From Moheibacter stercoris (GTDB taxonomy: Bacteria; Bacteroidota; Bacteroidia; Flavobacteriales; Weeksellaceae), in the NCBI RefSeq assembly GCF_040545805.1, contig NZ_JBEPMO010000009.1, forward strand, positions 1-64,000: DNA of 64,000 nt, read 5' to 3'. Made by a program: the position numbers and the translations under genes. A model generated the notes under the pieces. The model saw only the letters and a program-made list of their open reading frames with translations, was not told the origin of the DNA and did no database searches. How positions within the stretch are numbered: position 1 is the first letter of the stretch; each line of letters opens with the position of its first letter. Shown piece by piece: positions 8,563-18,284 of the stretch.

Positions 8563-8596
8563 TTGAATTATAATAATAGAAGGTTTAGTAAATTTG
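8563..8596 (+). promoter_or_regulatory. fumC promoter
   Basis: TTG at 8563-8565, 23 bases, then TAAATTTG at 8589-8596, which fits TAnnTTTG; the ATG of fumC is 42 bases downstream. Confidence 0.5.
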
Positions 8597-8637
8597 TGCA
8601 TTAATTATCAAACAGATAGAATTACAAAAAAATCGAG

Positions 8638-10023
8638 ATGGAATTTAGAATAGAAAAAGATACGATGGGCGAAGTAAAAGTGCCTGCCGATAAATATTGG
8701 GGAGCACAAACAGAACGTTCAAGAAATAATTTCAAAATTGGTCCAGCTGCATCCATGCCTCGCGAAGTGGTGTATGGTTTCGCTTATTTAAAAAAAGCAG
8801 CTGCTTATGCCAACAATGAATTGGGCGTTTTACCAACCGAAAAAAGAGATGCTATCGCTCAAGTTTGTGATGAAATCTTAGCGGGAAAATTGGATGATCA
8901 ATTTCCTTTGGTTATTTGGCAAACGGGTTCTGGAACGCAATCCAACATGAATGTCAACGAAGTGATTGCCAATCGTGCGCAAGTAATTGCAGGAGGAAAA
9001 ATTGGTGAAGGCGAACCTGTTTTGAAAGCAAATGATGATGTAAACAAATCACAATCTTCCAACGATACGTTCCCAACCGGAATGCACATTGCATGTTACA
9101 AAGCGGTAATCGATAAAACGATTCCAGGTGTTGAGCAATTAAGAAACACCTTGCATAAAAAAGCAGAAGAATTTAAAGATGTTGTGAAAATTGGTCGTAC
9201 GCACTTGATGGATGCAACTCCTTTGACATTGGGTCAAGAGATTTCAGGTTATGTTTCTCAATTGGACCATGGGTTAAGAGCTTTAAAAAATACGTTGGCG
9301 CATTTGTCTGAATTGGCTTTGGGTGGAACAGCAGTTGGAACCGGATTGAATACACCAAAAGGATACGACGTTGTAGTGGCTAAATACATTGCTGAATTTA
9401 CCGGATTACCATTCATAACTGCCGAAAATAAATTCGAAGCTTTGGCTGCACACGATGCGATCGTTGAATCTCACGGAGCTTTGAAACAATTAGCAGTTTC
9501 TTTGAACAAAATTGCAAATGACATCCGAATGCTGGCTTCTGGTCCTCGTTCAGGAATCGGAGAAATTTTCATTCCAGAAAACGAGCCTGGATCTTCTATC
9601 ATGCCAGGAAAAGTAAATCCTACCCAATGTGAAGCTATGACAATGGTCGCTGCGCAAGTGATGGGAAATGATGTTGCGATTACCATTGGTGGAACACAAG
9701 GTCATTACGAACTGAACGTTTTCAAACCGATGATGGCATATAATTTCTTGCAAAGTGCCGAATTAATTGGGGATGCTTGTGTTTCGTTTGACGAACACTG
9801 TGCCCAAGGAATTGAACCAAATTACAAACGAATCAAAGAATTGGTTGATAATTCCTTGATGTTGGTTACGGCTTTGAATACCAAAATCGGCTACTACAAA
9901 GCTGCTGAAATTGCTCAAACTGCACATAAAAACGGAACAACATTGAAAGAAGAAGCAGTTCGTTTAGGATATGTTTCTCCAGAAGATTTTGATGCTTGGG
10001 TACGTCCAGAAGACATGGTTTAG
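8638..10023 (+). CDS. fumC: Fumarate hydratase, class II
   Basis: A 461-residue, iron-independent fumarase that interconverts fumarate and malate in the TCA cycle (cytoplasm, homotetramer). Seen in the sequence: GSGTQSNMNVNEVIANRA, the segment SSNDTFPTGMHIA, GRTHLMDATPLTLGQE with the proton-relay His, and the superfamily signature GSSIMPGKVNP at about residues 318-328. Length and end (VRPEDMV) are normal for FumC. It shares its fold with adenylosuccinate lyase (18338) but has FumC-specific residues. It is monocistronic: own promoter and own terminator. Confidence 0.97.
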   Translation: MEFRIEKDTMGEVKVPADKYWGAQTERSRNNFKIGPAASMPREVVYGFAYLKKAAAYANNELGVLPTEKRDAIAQVCDEILAGKLDDQFPLVIWQTGSGTQSNMNVNEVIANRAQVIAGGKIGEGEPVLKANDDVNKSQSSNDTFPTGMHIACYKAVIDKTIPGVEQLRNTLHKKAEEFKDVVKIGRTHLMDATPLTLGQEISGYVSQLDHGLRALKNTLAHLSELALGGTAVGTGLNTPKGYDVVVAKYIAEFTGLPFITAENKFEALAAHDAIVESHGALKQLAVSLNKIANDIRMLASGPRSGIGEIFIPENEPGSSIMPGKVNPTQCEAMTMVAAQVMGNDVAITIGGTQGHYELNVFKPMMAYNFLQSAELIGDACVSFDEHCAQGIEPNYKRIKELVDNSLMLVTALNTKIGYYKAAEIAQTAHKNGTTLKEEAVRLGYVSPEDFDAWVRPEDMV

Positions 10024-10044
10024 TCCACACTAAAATGAAGATAG

Positions 10045-10079
10045 AAAAAATCCCGACTCTTAAAAATCGGGATTTTTTT
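10045..10079. terminator. Bidirectional terminator after fumC
   Basis: AAATCCCGA/TCGGGATTT hairpin with a seven-T run, between convergent genes. Confidence 0.85.
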
Positions 10080-10092
10080 ATTCTGTTTTTAC

Positions 10093-11424
10093 TTATTCTT
10101 TTATCTCTTCATGAAACCGATTGAAAACCTGGCAAGTCACCAAATCTCCCATCACATTGACCGAAGTTCGGAACATTCCCAACAATCGGTCTACTCCAAT
10201 AATTAAAGCAATTGCTGTAATTGGAATTCCAATAGTTCCCAAAACAGAACCTAATACAATTACACCTGCTCCGGGCGCTGAAGGTGTTCCAATGGATGCC
10301 AAAATTGTGGTTGTAATGATAATCAAAGTTGTAATTAAGTCTAATTCCAAACCATAAACTTGAGCTATAAAAATCGTGGCGATAGCTTGAAATACTGCGG
10401 TTCCATCCATATTCAATGAAACTCCAATCGGAATGATAAAACGACTTACCGATGGATTGATCCCCATTTTTTCTTCAGCTGTTTTCAAGGTCAAAGGCAT
10501 AACGGCAGCGGAACTCGCTACGGAGAATGCCAACAACAAAGTGTCTTTGGCATCAATAAAAAATCGTCTGATATTAATTCTTGCAACAAACAACAAAATG
10601 CAACTATAGACAACCACCACCAATAAAAGTCCAATCAAAACGGTCACCAAGAACATAGAAAGTCCGGTGATGGTTTCCAATCCAACGGTTGAAGTCACTT
10701 GACACATCAGTCCAAAAACAGCAATCGGCGTAAGTTTCATCGCCCAACGCGTAATCGCCATGGTGATTTCTTGAACCGAATACATCAGTTTCAACAAAGG
10801 AACAGCTGTATCTGAAGGAATATTCGCCAAGGAAACTCCGATGATGACAGCAAAAATCACAATACTCAACATATCTCCCGAAACCAAAGCTTGAAGTGGA
10901 TTGGCGGGCAATAAGTCAATAATCATTGTTGGAATATTTCCTAAATTGGTTTGGGCTTCGGTATTCTTAACTGCATTGGGGTCGATAGCCATATCGGGTG
11001 TAATCAAACTTGTAGCATCCATGTAGGCACCTGGATTCAGAATGTTGACCAAAATAACGGCTAAAATCAAAACGCTTGACGTAGTCATCAAATAATACAA
11101 CAATAATTTCGGCCCGAATTTCTTCAAATGATCGGCACTATCGCCACCAGCAATTCCTTGTACTACTGAAGTAAACATTAGAGGAATCATAATCATTTGG
11201 ACAATTCGAATGAATAAATTCCCCGGAAAAGAAATCCAACTTACTAGTGAATCTAAATTTTCTTGACTAATCCAACTGGGTTGGGTAGAAAAGTAAGCAC
11301 CAAAGGCAACTCCTAAAACCATCCCAATTAAAACGCGTAACCATAATCTTCTTTGGACAAAAGATTGCAAATACTCATACAATTCTTTGGCAGGAAACAC
11401 TCTACCACCTATTGTTGGAATCAT
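10093..11424 (-). CDS. Dicarboxylate/amino acid:cation symporter (DAACS family)
   Basis: A 443-residue inner-membrane transporter of the glutamate/aspartate/C4-dicarboxylate symporter family. About eight membrane helices plus re-entrant loops are visible. Family markers are the serine-rich re-entrant hairpin AFSVASSAAVMPLTL, the helix-7 motif NMDGTAVFQA that binds the cation, and SIGTPSAPGAGVIVLGSVL. It couples uptake of acidic amino acids or dicarboxylates to Na+ or H+; the sequence alone does not settle the substrate. It lies convergent to fumC, which fits dicarboxylate use but is not evidence for it. Confidence 0.9.
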   Translation of the reverse strand: MIPTIGGRVFPAKELYEYLQSFVQRRLWLRVLIGMVLGVAFGAYFSTQPSWISQENLDSLVSWISFPGNLFIRIVQMIMIPLMFTSVVQGIAGGDSADHLKKFGPKLLLYYLMTTSSVLILAVILVNILNPGAYMDATSLITPDMAIDPNAVKNTEAQTNLGNIPTMIIDLLPANPLQALVSGDMLSIVIFAVIIGVSLANIPSDTAVPLLKLMYSVQEITMAITRWAMKLTPIAVFGLMCQVTSTVGLETITGLSMFLVTVLIGLLLVVVVYSCILLFVARINIRRFFIDAKDTLLLAFSVASSAAVMPLTLKTAEEKMGINPSVSRFIIPIGVSLNMDGTAVFQAIATIFIAQVYGLELDLITTLIIITTTILASIGTPSAPGAGVIVLGSVLGTIGIPITAIALIIGVDRLLGMFRTSVNVMGDLVTCQVFNRFHEEIKE

Positions 11425-11485
11425 TTCTAAATTTTAGTGAATTGACAAAACTACAATCGTTTAGTCGATAAAAAAATGATTCGTT

Positions 11486-11523
11486 AAAATAAAAATTCCC
11501 CAAAGGAAAACCTAAGGGGATTT
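11486..11523 (-). terminator. Terminator of the subtilase gene
   Basis: On the minus strand AAATCCCC and GGGGAATTT pair with one bulge and are followed by a T-rich run. Confidence 0.65.
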
Positions 11524-11544
11524 AACTATAGAAAAAATTTTACC

Positions 11545-13194
11545 TTATTTCTTTTTACCGTAACGCTCGTAAGCCAAACGTACTGCTTTGTTCACGTCGA
11601 TTACACCACCTGTAACAGACAAATCAGAAAATTTACGCTCGTCATTCTCCGAACCAATTTTTGAAATTTGATCTGATTTATTCACGGTTTCAAACAATAC
11701 TTCTTTTACTTGCTCCGCTTTCATGTGTGGGAAATAAGCCCAAATCAAAGCCGCAGCACCTGCCGCTACTGGAGAAGCCATAGAAGTTCCTTGCGCATAA
11801 CGATACGTATTGTCTTGGATAGTTGAATAAATTTCAGTTCCAGGAGCAAAAATATCTACCTTCATAGTTCCGAAATTAGAAAAACGCGCTTTCAAGTTTT
11901 TAGGGTCTCTTGTACTCGCACCAACTGTAATCCAATGTTTGAACAAATTTTTCATTTCATTGTCATTGAAATTTGTTGGATAATTGTATCCATGATCCAA
12001 ATCTTTGTTGTCATTTCCTGCAGCATGGAACATCAACACACCTTTTTTATCAGCATATTTGATAGCATCCATGACAATTTTCTTGTCTGGAGAAAATCCT
12101 TTTCCGAAACTCATGTTCAAGACTTTCGCACCGTTGTCAACCGCATAACGAATACCCAAAGCAACATCCAAATCACGCTCGTCACCATTTGGAACCATAC
12201 GTACAGACATTAATTTCACGACATCACCTGCAACACCATTCATCCCTAAACCATTGTTTCTTTCCGCACCAATGATACCAGCAACGTGTGTTCCGTGAAA
12301 TGCGTCCGGACCTTCTACTTCATTGTTTCCAAAACCTTTTGGGGTTGAAGCAGTTCTTCCATCCGTTGGATCAAAATCCAAATTAAAAGCATAGTTGATT
12401 TCTCCTTCATAACGGTCTTTCATTGCAGCAAAACGCTTTTCAACGCGCTCAATGATTTCTCCAATTGTATGACCTTCAAAATCTACGTTTTTACTTAACA
12501 AAAGTTCGATATGCTCTCTTTCTGTTTTTCCGATTTTAGAAGAATACAAAGTTTCCTTTACGTAATCTTTTGATAATTTGGTCGATTGGAAAGTAGATTT
12601 CAAACCATTCAAAGCAGGTAAAATCTGCTTTTTGTCGTTTTCTAGATTTTCCAAATTCGCTTTCGCACCATAATATTTTTCTGCCCAATATTTTCTTGCA
12701 CGCAAATACTCTTGGTACTGAGCTGGCATTTTTTGCATGTTTTCCATATTGGCCTTCTTGTTGGAAGATGCAAACAAAGGCATATAACGTTTTACTACAC
12801 GTGTCGCTTCGTAAGTTTCATCGTTATAATCTTCGTTTTTGCCATTCACATTGAAATCCCAACCATGGATATCGTCAACATAACCATTTTTATCATCGTC
12901 TTTTCCGTTGTTGGCTACTTCTTTTGGATTTACCCAAATATTATTTTTTAAATCTTCATGATCGATTTCAATTCCACTATCCAAAACACCTACCACAACC
13001 GTTTTGGGTGTTAATCCTTTTGATTTTAAAAATTCAATTGCGGCATCTGTTCCAATACCATAAATTCCAGTTTCAGCAAAATTTTGATGCTGCCAATTTC
13101 TTTTTTCTAATTCCGCTTTGTCAACTTCTGTTGTTTGCGCAAAGCCTTGTAAGCTCAATGCCAGAACAAACAGTGACACGATAATTTTTTTCAT
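11545..13194 (-). CDS. Exported S8 (subtilisin-like) serine protease with a long insertion
   Basis: A 549-residue secreted protease with a signal peptide (MKKIIVSLFVLALSLQGFAQ). The catalytic triad is visible: Asp72 in VLDSGI, His300 in HGTHVAG, Ser471 in GTSMASP, with oxyanion Asn394 in AAGN. Between Asp and His the usual ~40 residues are replaced by about 225, including a Lys/Glu-rich helical stretch (about 130-270) likely to form a coiled-coil or lid. There is no T9SS sorting domain, so it is probably periplasmic. Subtilases with this insertion are common in Flavobacteriia; the substrate is unknown. It has its own terminator. Confidence 0.9.
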   Translation of the reverse strand: MKKIIVSLFVLALSLQGFAQTTEVDKAELEKRNWQHQNFAETGIYGIGTDAAIEFLKSKGLTPKTVVVGVLDSGIEIDHEDLKNNIWVNPKEVANNGKDDDKNGYVDDIHGWDFNVNGKNEDYNDETYEATRVVKRYMPLFASSNKKANMENMQKMPAQYQEYLRARKYWAEKYYGAKANLENLENDKKQILPALNGLKSTFQSTKLSKDYVKETLYSSKIGKTEREHIELLLSKNVDFEGHTIGEIIERVEKRFAAMKDRYEGEINYAFNLDFDPTDGRTASTPKGFGNNEVEGPDAFHGTHVAGIIGAERNNGLGMNGVAGDVVKLMSVRMVPNGDERDLDVALGIRYAVDNGAKVLNMSFGKGFSPDKKIVMDAIKYADKKGVLMFHAAGNDNKDLDHGYNYPTNFNDNEMKNLFKHWITVGASTRDPKNLKARFSNFGTMKVDIFAPGTEIYSTIQDNTYRYAQGTSMASPVAAGAAALIWAYFPHMKAEQVKEVLFETVNKSDQISKIGSENDERKFSDLSVTGGVIDVNKAVRLAYERYGKKK

Positions 13195-13263
13195 AACGAT
13201 GTTTACTTAATATTTGACTAATCAATTAGTTTACTAATTTCTTATTTTGTTACACAAATTAAA

Positions 13264-15585
13264 TCATTTATTGACAATTGTGAATGTTTTTTGAACGCTA
13301 TTTCCTTTTGAATCGGTTACAACGACTTTATGCGTTCCAGGTTCTGGTTGAAGGGCTAATTTATGAATGTTTTGCGTTGTACCGATATATTTTCCATCCA
13401 AATACCAAAAAAGCGGTAGTTCTGGCTGTGTATAAGCCATTTCAATTACCATGGGTTGAATTTGTCCCGTAAAGTCTTTGGGCAAATAAATCTTGGTGAA
13501 ATTTTTTGGATAAATAAATTCGATTGGTCTTTCGTTTAATTCTCCTTCACATCCTTCTAAATAATTAGGAATGGTTTGATATTTGGGATGATTTTTCTGA
13601 TAATAAAATCCTTCAATGGGTGGCAAAACAAACCAAGATTTCGATTGAATCTTTGCTACCGGATAACAATCACTATTCACTCGATATTGACCACTTTCAT
13701 CCACATGAATTTTTTGATGATAAGGACAAACTTCAGCATTTATAGCCATTGAAGGCGCAGAAGTTCGTACGTAATGGGTACAATTTGGCCCCAATAAAAA
13801 TCCAGATTCACGACAAGTTTTCACTTCTGTCCAATTTCCTTCAGGTTTCTGAAATCGTTCCGTTAACGTCAATCGATTAAATACATCAAACATAATAGGT
13901 GCCGCAGCTTTTACACCAATAATTCCTGGACGACCTTCTCCATCTGCATTTCCAACCCAAACTGCTACTACATATTCAGGTGTCATACCGACCGACCAAG
14001 CATCTCGAAATCCATGGCTCGTACCCGTTTTCCATGCGATATTTTTACCCGAATATACTTGCCAACCAATTTCAGATTCAGGCCGAACCACATTTTGTAA
14101 GGCTTCAATCGTTAGATAAGCCGATTCTGCATTGATCGGATACTTTGTTTCTTTACTCGGATTATTTTGAATCGAATGAATTTTTGGATCGAATTTTTCA
14201 ACCGTTGGATGATTTATTTTATAGGCTAAATTCCGATAAGCAGCAGCCAATTCCCAAAGTGTCACTTCGCCACCGCCCACAACAAGAGAAAGTCCATAAT
14301 GTTTGGGAGTTTCGGTAAACGTTGTAAAACCTAATTCTTTTAAACGATGATGAAATTTCGGAACGCTGTATTTTTCCAACATATGAACCGCTGGAATATT
14401 CAATGATTTTGCCAAGGCTTCATCCGCTGGAACAGCACCTGAATAATTCTTATCGTAATTTTCGGTAATGTCCATTGGTGTGTCCGAAAGCAACATTTTG
14501 GGCAACAACTGACCATCTTGCATCATAGCTGTGTACAAAAAAGGCTTTAAAATGCTTCCACTACTTCTTTTTGCTTGAACAATATCAACCTGATTGGAAT
14601 AATTATCATGTTGATCAAACGTATTTCCTATATAGGCTTTTACATTTCCAGATTTCACTTCCACCACCAAAACGGCTATATTATGAATTTCATTGGCAGA
14701 AAGTTCCGCTTTATGTTGATTGACTAGCTGACTTAATTGCTCTTGTACATGAGAATCCAAAGTTGATTTTAAACGCTTCCCTTTGAAGGACTTAATAGAT
14801 GTATGCAGTAAATGAGGTGCTAAATCTGGAAGTGCATTGGGCTTTCCTGGCAATGGTTCCAATAATGCCAATTGATAATCATCTTCACTTAGAAAACCTT
14901 CGGACCATATTTTTTTTAATAAGCGATTTCGTTTTGCTAATAATAATTCTTGGTTTTTTCCAGGAAAAATCAACGAAGGTGCATTGGGTAAAACAGCTAA
15001 TGTAGCCGATTCACCCCAAGATAATTGATGCGCTTCTTTGGCATAATAACGCCATGCAGCTGCATCTAGTCCTACAACATTCCCACCAAATGGCGCATGC
15101 GAAACATAATAATTCAAAATGGTGTTTTTGGAATGCGTTAATTCCAAACGAGTCGCTTGAATCATTTCCAAAATTTTCTGTCCGTAAGTTCTTTTCGGAT
15201 TTTGTTTGGCCAAACGTATGGTTTGCATCGTAATGGTGCTTCCTCCACTAACAATTTCATTGGAATTTAAATTTTGTCGAAATGCACGAAATAATGAAAT
15301 CGGATTTACCCCAGGATGCTTCCGAAAATAGGCATCTTCAAATTGAGTAATGCAAATTTCAAATCGTTTGGGAACTGAATCATTGGCAGGGAAACGCCAT
15401 TGTTCATCATTGGATATGGTTGCTCCCAATAATTTTTGATCTTGACTATACAACAAAGTAGAGGTTTCTTCCTTGAACAAAGGTCTAGGAAGAGAAAAAA
15501 ACAAATACCATATCAAAAAAATCCCGCTTATAATCCATATGGGAATTTTAAATCTTTGATAGGTTCTTTTAAGTTGTTTTCGCAT
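13264..15585 (-). CDS. pbpC: Penicillin-binding protein 1C (glycosyltransferase/transpeptidase)
   Basis: A 773-residue bifunctional peptidoglycan synthase. Residues 15-33 are the membrane anchor. The GT51 glycosyltransferase domain covers about 60-230, with catalytic Glu83 in FEDAYF and GGSTITMQ at 114-121. The transpeptidase domain has SILK (Ser344/Lys347), SLN (394-396) and KTG (519-521). The last ~90 residues form the C-terminal domain typical of PbpC. The usual partner, an alpha-2-macroglobulin family protein gene (yfhM), is not in the window; the small cytochrome gene lies 39 bases upstream on the same strand. Confidence 0.93.
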   Translation of the reverse strand: MRKQLKRTYQRFKIPIWIISGIFLIWYLFFSLPRPLFKEETSTLLYSQDQKLLGATISNDEQWRFPANDSVPKRFEICITQFEDAYFRKHPGVNPISLFRAFRQNLNSNEIVSGGSTITMQTIRLAKQNPKRTYGQKILEMIQATRLELTHSKNTILNYYVSHAPFGGNVVGLDAAAWRYYAKEAHQLSWGESATLAVLPNAPSLIFPGKNQELLLAKRNRLLKKIWSEGFLSEDDYQLALLEPLPGKPNALPDLAPHLLHTSIKSFKGKRLKSTLDSHVQEQLSQLVNQHKAELSANEIHNIAVLVVEVKSGNVKAYIGNTFDQHDNYSNQVDIVQAKRSSGSILKPFLYTAMMQDGQLLPKMLLSDTPMDITENYDKNYSGAVPADEALAKSLNIPAVHMLEKYSVPKFHHRLKELGFTTFTETPKHYGLSLVVGGGEVTLWELAAAYRNLAYKINHPTVEKFDPKIHSIQNNPSKETKYPINAESAYLTIEALQNVVRPESEIGWQVYSGKNIAWKTGTSHGFRDAWSVGMTPEYVVAVWVGNADGEGRPGIIGVKAAAPIMFDVFNRLTLTERFQKPEGNWTEVKTCRESGFLLGPNCTHYVRTSAPSMAINAEVCPYHQKIHVDESGQYRVNSDCYPVAKIQSKSWFVLPPIEGFYYQKNHPKYQTIPNYLEGCEGELNERPIEFIYPKNFTKIYLPKDFTGQIQPMVIEMAYTQPELPLFWYLDGKYIGTTQNIHKLALQPEPGTHKVVVTDSKGNSVQKTFTIVNK

Positions 15586-15624
15586 GGAGATTCCTCTCCT
15601 TCAAAAATAATTCGATTTTTTTGA

Positions 15625-15948
15625 TTATTTAGAATTCGCTAACAAATAGGCTTGAACCAATTTTCCTTCCTCGGCACTCAAACTTGTTTTTGGAAGCATT
15701 CGATCCAAAACATTGTTCCATTTTGAGGCATCTCTTGAATTGGGTTCAAATAGTTTATGACATTGTGTACAACTTGATTCAAATAGATTTTGACCTTGTT
15801 GCAACTGATCGGAACTAAAATTAGCCAAAGCGATTTCTTTTGTTACACCATGATCTACTTTATTAACAGCACCAACAGCCTTTGTAGCACAAGCAACAAA
15901 TACTAACAAAGAACAAATTAAACTAGAAGTCTGAATGAATGATCTCAT
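15625..15948 (-). CDS. Small monohaem cytochrome c lipoprotein
   Basis: A 107-residue protein. The ATG at 15948 gives a lipoprotein signal ending VFVAC (lipid Cys20); 17 upstream in-frame codons are probably not translated. The haem site is CTQCH (Cys60, Cys63, His64), and Met84 in the LDRMLPK loop is the likely distal ligand, a class I cytochrome c arrangement. It would sit on the periplasmic side of a membrane as an electron carrier. It precedes pbpC on the same strand with a 39-base gap, so cotranscription is possible but without an obvious functional link. Confidence 0.85.
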   Translation of the reverse strand: MRSFIQTSSLICSLLVFVACATKAVGAVNKVDHGVTKEIALANFSSDQLQQGQNLFESSCTQCHKLFEPNSRDASKWNNVLDRMLPKTSLSAEEGKLVQAYLLANSK

Positions 15949-16049
15949 AGGATTTTGATTTTTCCTTAAATTTAAAAAAGAAAAGCTAACAAATGTCATG
16001 AAATTCTAATTTTATCCCTAATTTAGAATAAACATAATTTCTCAAACAA

Positions 16050-16451
16050 ATGAAAATCACCTCCTTAATCTTTCTCATATTTCTAAATTCTTTTCTATTT
16101 TCTCAGGAAATTCAATCAGAGTTGATAGGTAAGTTTGAAGCAGAAATGATTGAAGTAAAAAAAGAAACCGAATACTATGTACTCATTCACAGATTTGAAG
16201 ACGGCTTTTTTGATTCTTTGTTGATGATTCATGAAAAAGGAAAAGGAGTTCAACACTATGCAGGAACTGGAAAATGGTGGACAAAAGGAAATCAACTATT
16301 TTTGGAGTATCATCAACCCGATTCCGAAGATATTATTCTTGAAGAATTAGAATTTGAAATCCTAAACGATCAAGAAATCCGCATCATTTCAAAAGATAAA
16401 GAAAGACCGAAAATTTTACGGGATTATATCGAACATAAAATAGAGCCCTAA
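16050..16451 (+). CDS. Small exported protein of unknown function
   Basis: A 133-residue protein with a clear signal peptide (hydrophobic residues 4-17, then SQE) and an acidic, beta-rich body, including YYVLIHRFEDGFFDSLLMI and GTGKWWTKGNQLFLEYHQP. The pattern resembles small secreted lipocalin-like or 'TIGR'-type hypothetical proteins of Flavobacteriia that report a concentration-dependent fold, but I cannot assign a family. It lies divergent from the cytochrome gene and about 100 bases before purA. Periplasmic location is inferred. Confidence 0.65.
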   Translation: MKITSLIFLIFLNSFLFSQEIQSELIGKFEAEMIEVKKETEYYVLIHRFEDGFFDSLLMIHEKGKGVQHYAGTGKWWTKGNQLFLEYHQPDSEDIILEELEFEILNDQEIRIISKDKERPKILRDYIEHKIEP

Positions 16452-16488
16452 ATTCTTAATAACTTCCAAAATATTGTTGACTTTTTTA

Positions 16489-16520
16489 TTTGTGCCTCCC
16501 ATCTTTAAGGCCTATTTTTG
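16489..16520 (+). promoter_or_regulatory. purA promoter (near-perfect Bacteroidota type)
   Basis: TTTG at 16489-16492, a 20-base spacer, then TATTTTTG at 16513-16520. This matches -33 TTTG / -7 TAnnTTTG closely. The predicted start of transcription is near 16527, about 27 bases before the ATG. Confidence 0.75.
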
Positions 16521-16553
16521 TTGCACAATATTCACACAAATTAGTATACAATA

Positions 16554-17840
16554 ATGTCAACATACGTTGTAGTAGGTCTTCAGTTTGGAGACGAAGGAAA
16601 AGGAAAAATCACCGATGTACTTTCAGCAAAATCAGACTATGTCGTTCGCTACCAAGGAGGTAACAATGCAGGTCATACGGTTTATGTAGGCGAAGACAAA
16701 TTCGTTTTGCACCTTTTACCATCGGGAGTTTTACAATCCCAAGGAAAATGCATCATCGGGAGCGGTGTTGTCGTGAATCCGCAAAGCTTTTTGGACGAAG
16801 TTTCTTCTTTGGAAAGTCGCGGAATTACCAGCGATCATATTTTTATCGATCGTCGCGCGCACATCATTATGCCGTACCATATTTTACTTGACACCTATCG
16901 CGAAGAAGCGGCAGGAAAAGATTCCATCGGAACAACGAAAAGAGGAATCGGACCTTGTTACGAAGACAAAGTGGCCCGTGTGGGAATTCGTGCGATCGAC
17001 TTATTGAATCCAGAAGTTTTAAGAGAAAAATTAGAAATAGCTTTACCTGTAAAAAATGCTTTGTTTGAGAAATTATTTGACAAACCAGCATTGGATTTAG
17101 AGGAAATTTTGCAAAACTATTTGGAGTACGGAGAAAAAATCAAACACAGAATCATCGATGCAGTTGTCGAAGTAAACGATGCCATTGATGATAATAAAAC
17201 GGTTTTGTTTGAAGGAGCTCAAGCTTTGATGTTGGATATTGATTATGGAACTTATCCGTATGTAACTTCCTCTTCACCTTCAACTGGTGGTGTTTGTGTA
17301 GGCGCTGGAGTTCCACCAACAAAATTGCAAAACTTAATTGGAGTTTCGAAAGCCTATTGCACACGCGTTGGAAATGGACCATTCCCAACCGAATTGGACA
17401 ACGAAGTTGGAGAACATATCCGTAAAGTCGGACACGAATTTGGTGCTTCAACTGGGCGTCCTCGTAGAACAGGATGGTTAGATTTAGTAGCTTTACGTCA
17501 CGCTTGCCGCATCAACGGAATCACGCATTTGGTGATTACGAAATTGGATGTTCTGACCGGATTTGACAAAATCAAAGTTTGTACAGCCTATGAAACAGAA
17601 GATGGTGAAATCAAACAAAACTTCACTGCTTCAACTACGAAATTGGAACAATATAATCCAGTTTATGAAGAATTAGACGGATGGAAAGAAGACATTTGTG
17701 GAATTAATTCCTTCAACGAACTTCCAGAAAAAGCTCAAGATTACATTCATTTTATTGAAAAATATTTAGGAATCGAAATTTATTTGGTTTCAGTTGGACC
17801 CGATCGTTCACAGAACATCATCAGAAAAGAATTATTTTAA
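16554..17840 (+). CDS. purA: Adenylosuccinate synthetase
   Basis: A 428-residue enzyme joining IMP and aspartate with GTP to form adenylosuccinate, the first step from IMP to AMP. The N-terminus has GLQFGDEGKGKITD with the catalytic Asp, then GGNNAGHTVYV. GTTKRGIGPCYEDK and the C-terminal GVSKAYCTRVGNGPFPTE and STGRPRRTGWLD motifs are all present. Length is normal. It is monocistronic with a near-consensus promoter and a terminator. Together with purB (18338) it makes AMP. There is no riboswitch in the short leader. Confidence 0.97.
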   Translation: MSTYVVVGLQFGDEGKGKITDVLSAKSDYVVRYQGGNNAGHTVYVGEDKFVLHLLPSGVLQSQGKCIIGSGVVVNPQSFLDEVSSLESRGITSDHIFIDRRAHIIMPYHILLDTYREEAAGKDSIGTTKRGIGPCYEDKVARVGIRAIDLLNPEVLREKLEIALPVKNALFEKLFDKPALDLEEILQNYLEYGEKIKHRIIDAVVEVNDAIDDNKTVLFEGAQALMLDIDYGTYPYVTSSSPSTGGVCVGAGVPPTKLQNLIGVSKAYCTRVGNGPFPTELDNEVGEHIRKVGHEFGASTGRPRRTGWLDLVALRHACRINGITHLVITKLDVLTGFDKIKVCTAYETEDGEIKQNFTASTTKLEQYNPVYEELDGWKEDICGINSFNELPEKAQDYIHFIEKYLGIEIYLVSVGPDRSQNIIRKELF

Positions 17841-17860
17841 TTCCAAAAAAATACAATTGA

Positions 17861-17896
17861 AAAAGGTGGCTTGAAATTCAAACCACCTTTTTTTTT
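17861..17896. terminator. Bidirectional terminator after purA
   Basis: AAAGGTGG/CCACCTTT hairpin with an inner TTGAA/TTCAA stem, followed by a long T run; it serves purA and the convergent gene. Confidence 0.85.
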
Positions 17897-18215
17897 ATTG
17901 ATCCAATTCTTCTTGTCTTCCCTTGATTTCCAATTGCAACAAAACTTTTGCCGCATCGTCTTCATTGAAACTTAAATTTCCTGCAACGAAAACACCTTTG
18001 TTACAAGTTTGGGTATTTTGAATGCCATACACCGTTGATTCATCATCGGGATTGGTCATTCCTTCGTATCGATAAATGTAAATGATTTCAAAAATTTCCG
18101 GATTATGAATGATTTCTGCCGATTCAAGATTGTAATCGGTTTCAAATCCTTCTCTTTTTAATTCTTCCAAAGCTTGTTCGGCTCCAGCGTATCGGTATTG
18201 TCTTTTGGCTTTCAT
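17895..18215 (-). CDS. Conserved small acidic protein of unknown function
   Basis: A 106-residue soluble protein with no signal or membrane segment. The core IIYIYRYEGMTNPDDESTVYGI matches a small Bacteroidota family that databases sometimes label 'phosphoribosylpyrophosphate synthetase'. It is far too short for that enzyme and lacks its PRPP loop, so I would not transfer the name. The N-terminus KRQYRYAGAEQALEELKREGFETDYNL looks like a small alpha/beta fold. It sits between purA and purB on the opposite strand. A TATTTTTG box (minus strand, 18242-18249) lies 27 bases upstream. Confidence 0.75.
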   Translation of the reverse strand: MKAKRQYRYAGAEQALEELKREGFETDYNLESAEIIHNPEIFEIIYIYRYEGMTNPDDESTVYGIQNTQTCNKGVFVAGNLSFNEDDAAKVLLQLEIKGRQEELDQ

Positions 18216-18284
18216 AATTATTAGATTAGAGTTTTAAATTACAAAAATATAACTAGCTAAACCACAAAATCTGTGCTAAATACT

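Noticed and set aside
13200..13262. Palindrome ACTAATCAATTAGT before the subtilase gene as an operator
   Set aside because: AT-rich palindromes of this length are expected often in this composition and no -7 box has a fixed relation to it.
17895..18215. Naming the small gene after phosphoribosylpyrophosphate synthetase
   Set aside because: 106 residues without the PRPP-binding loop cannot be that enzyme, despite the database label and purine neighbours.
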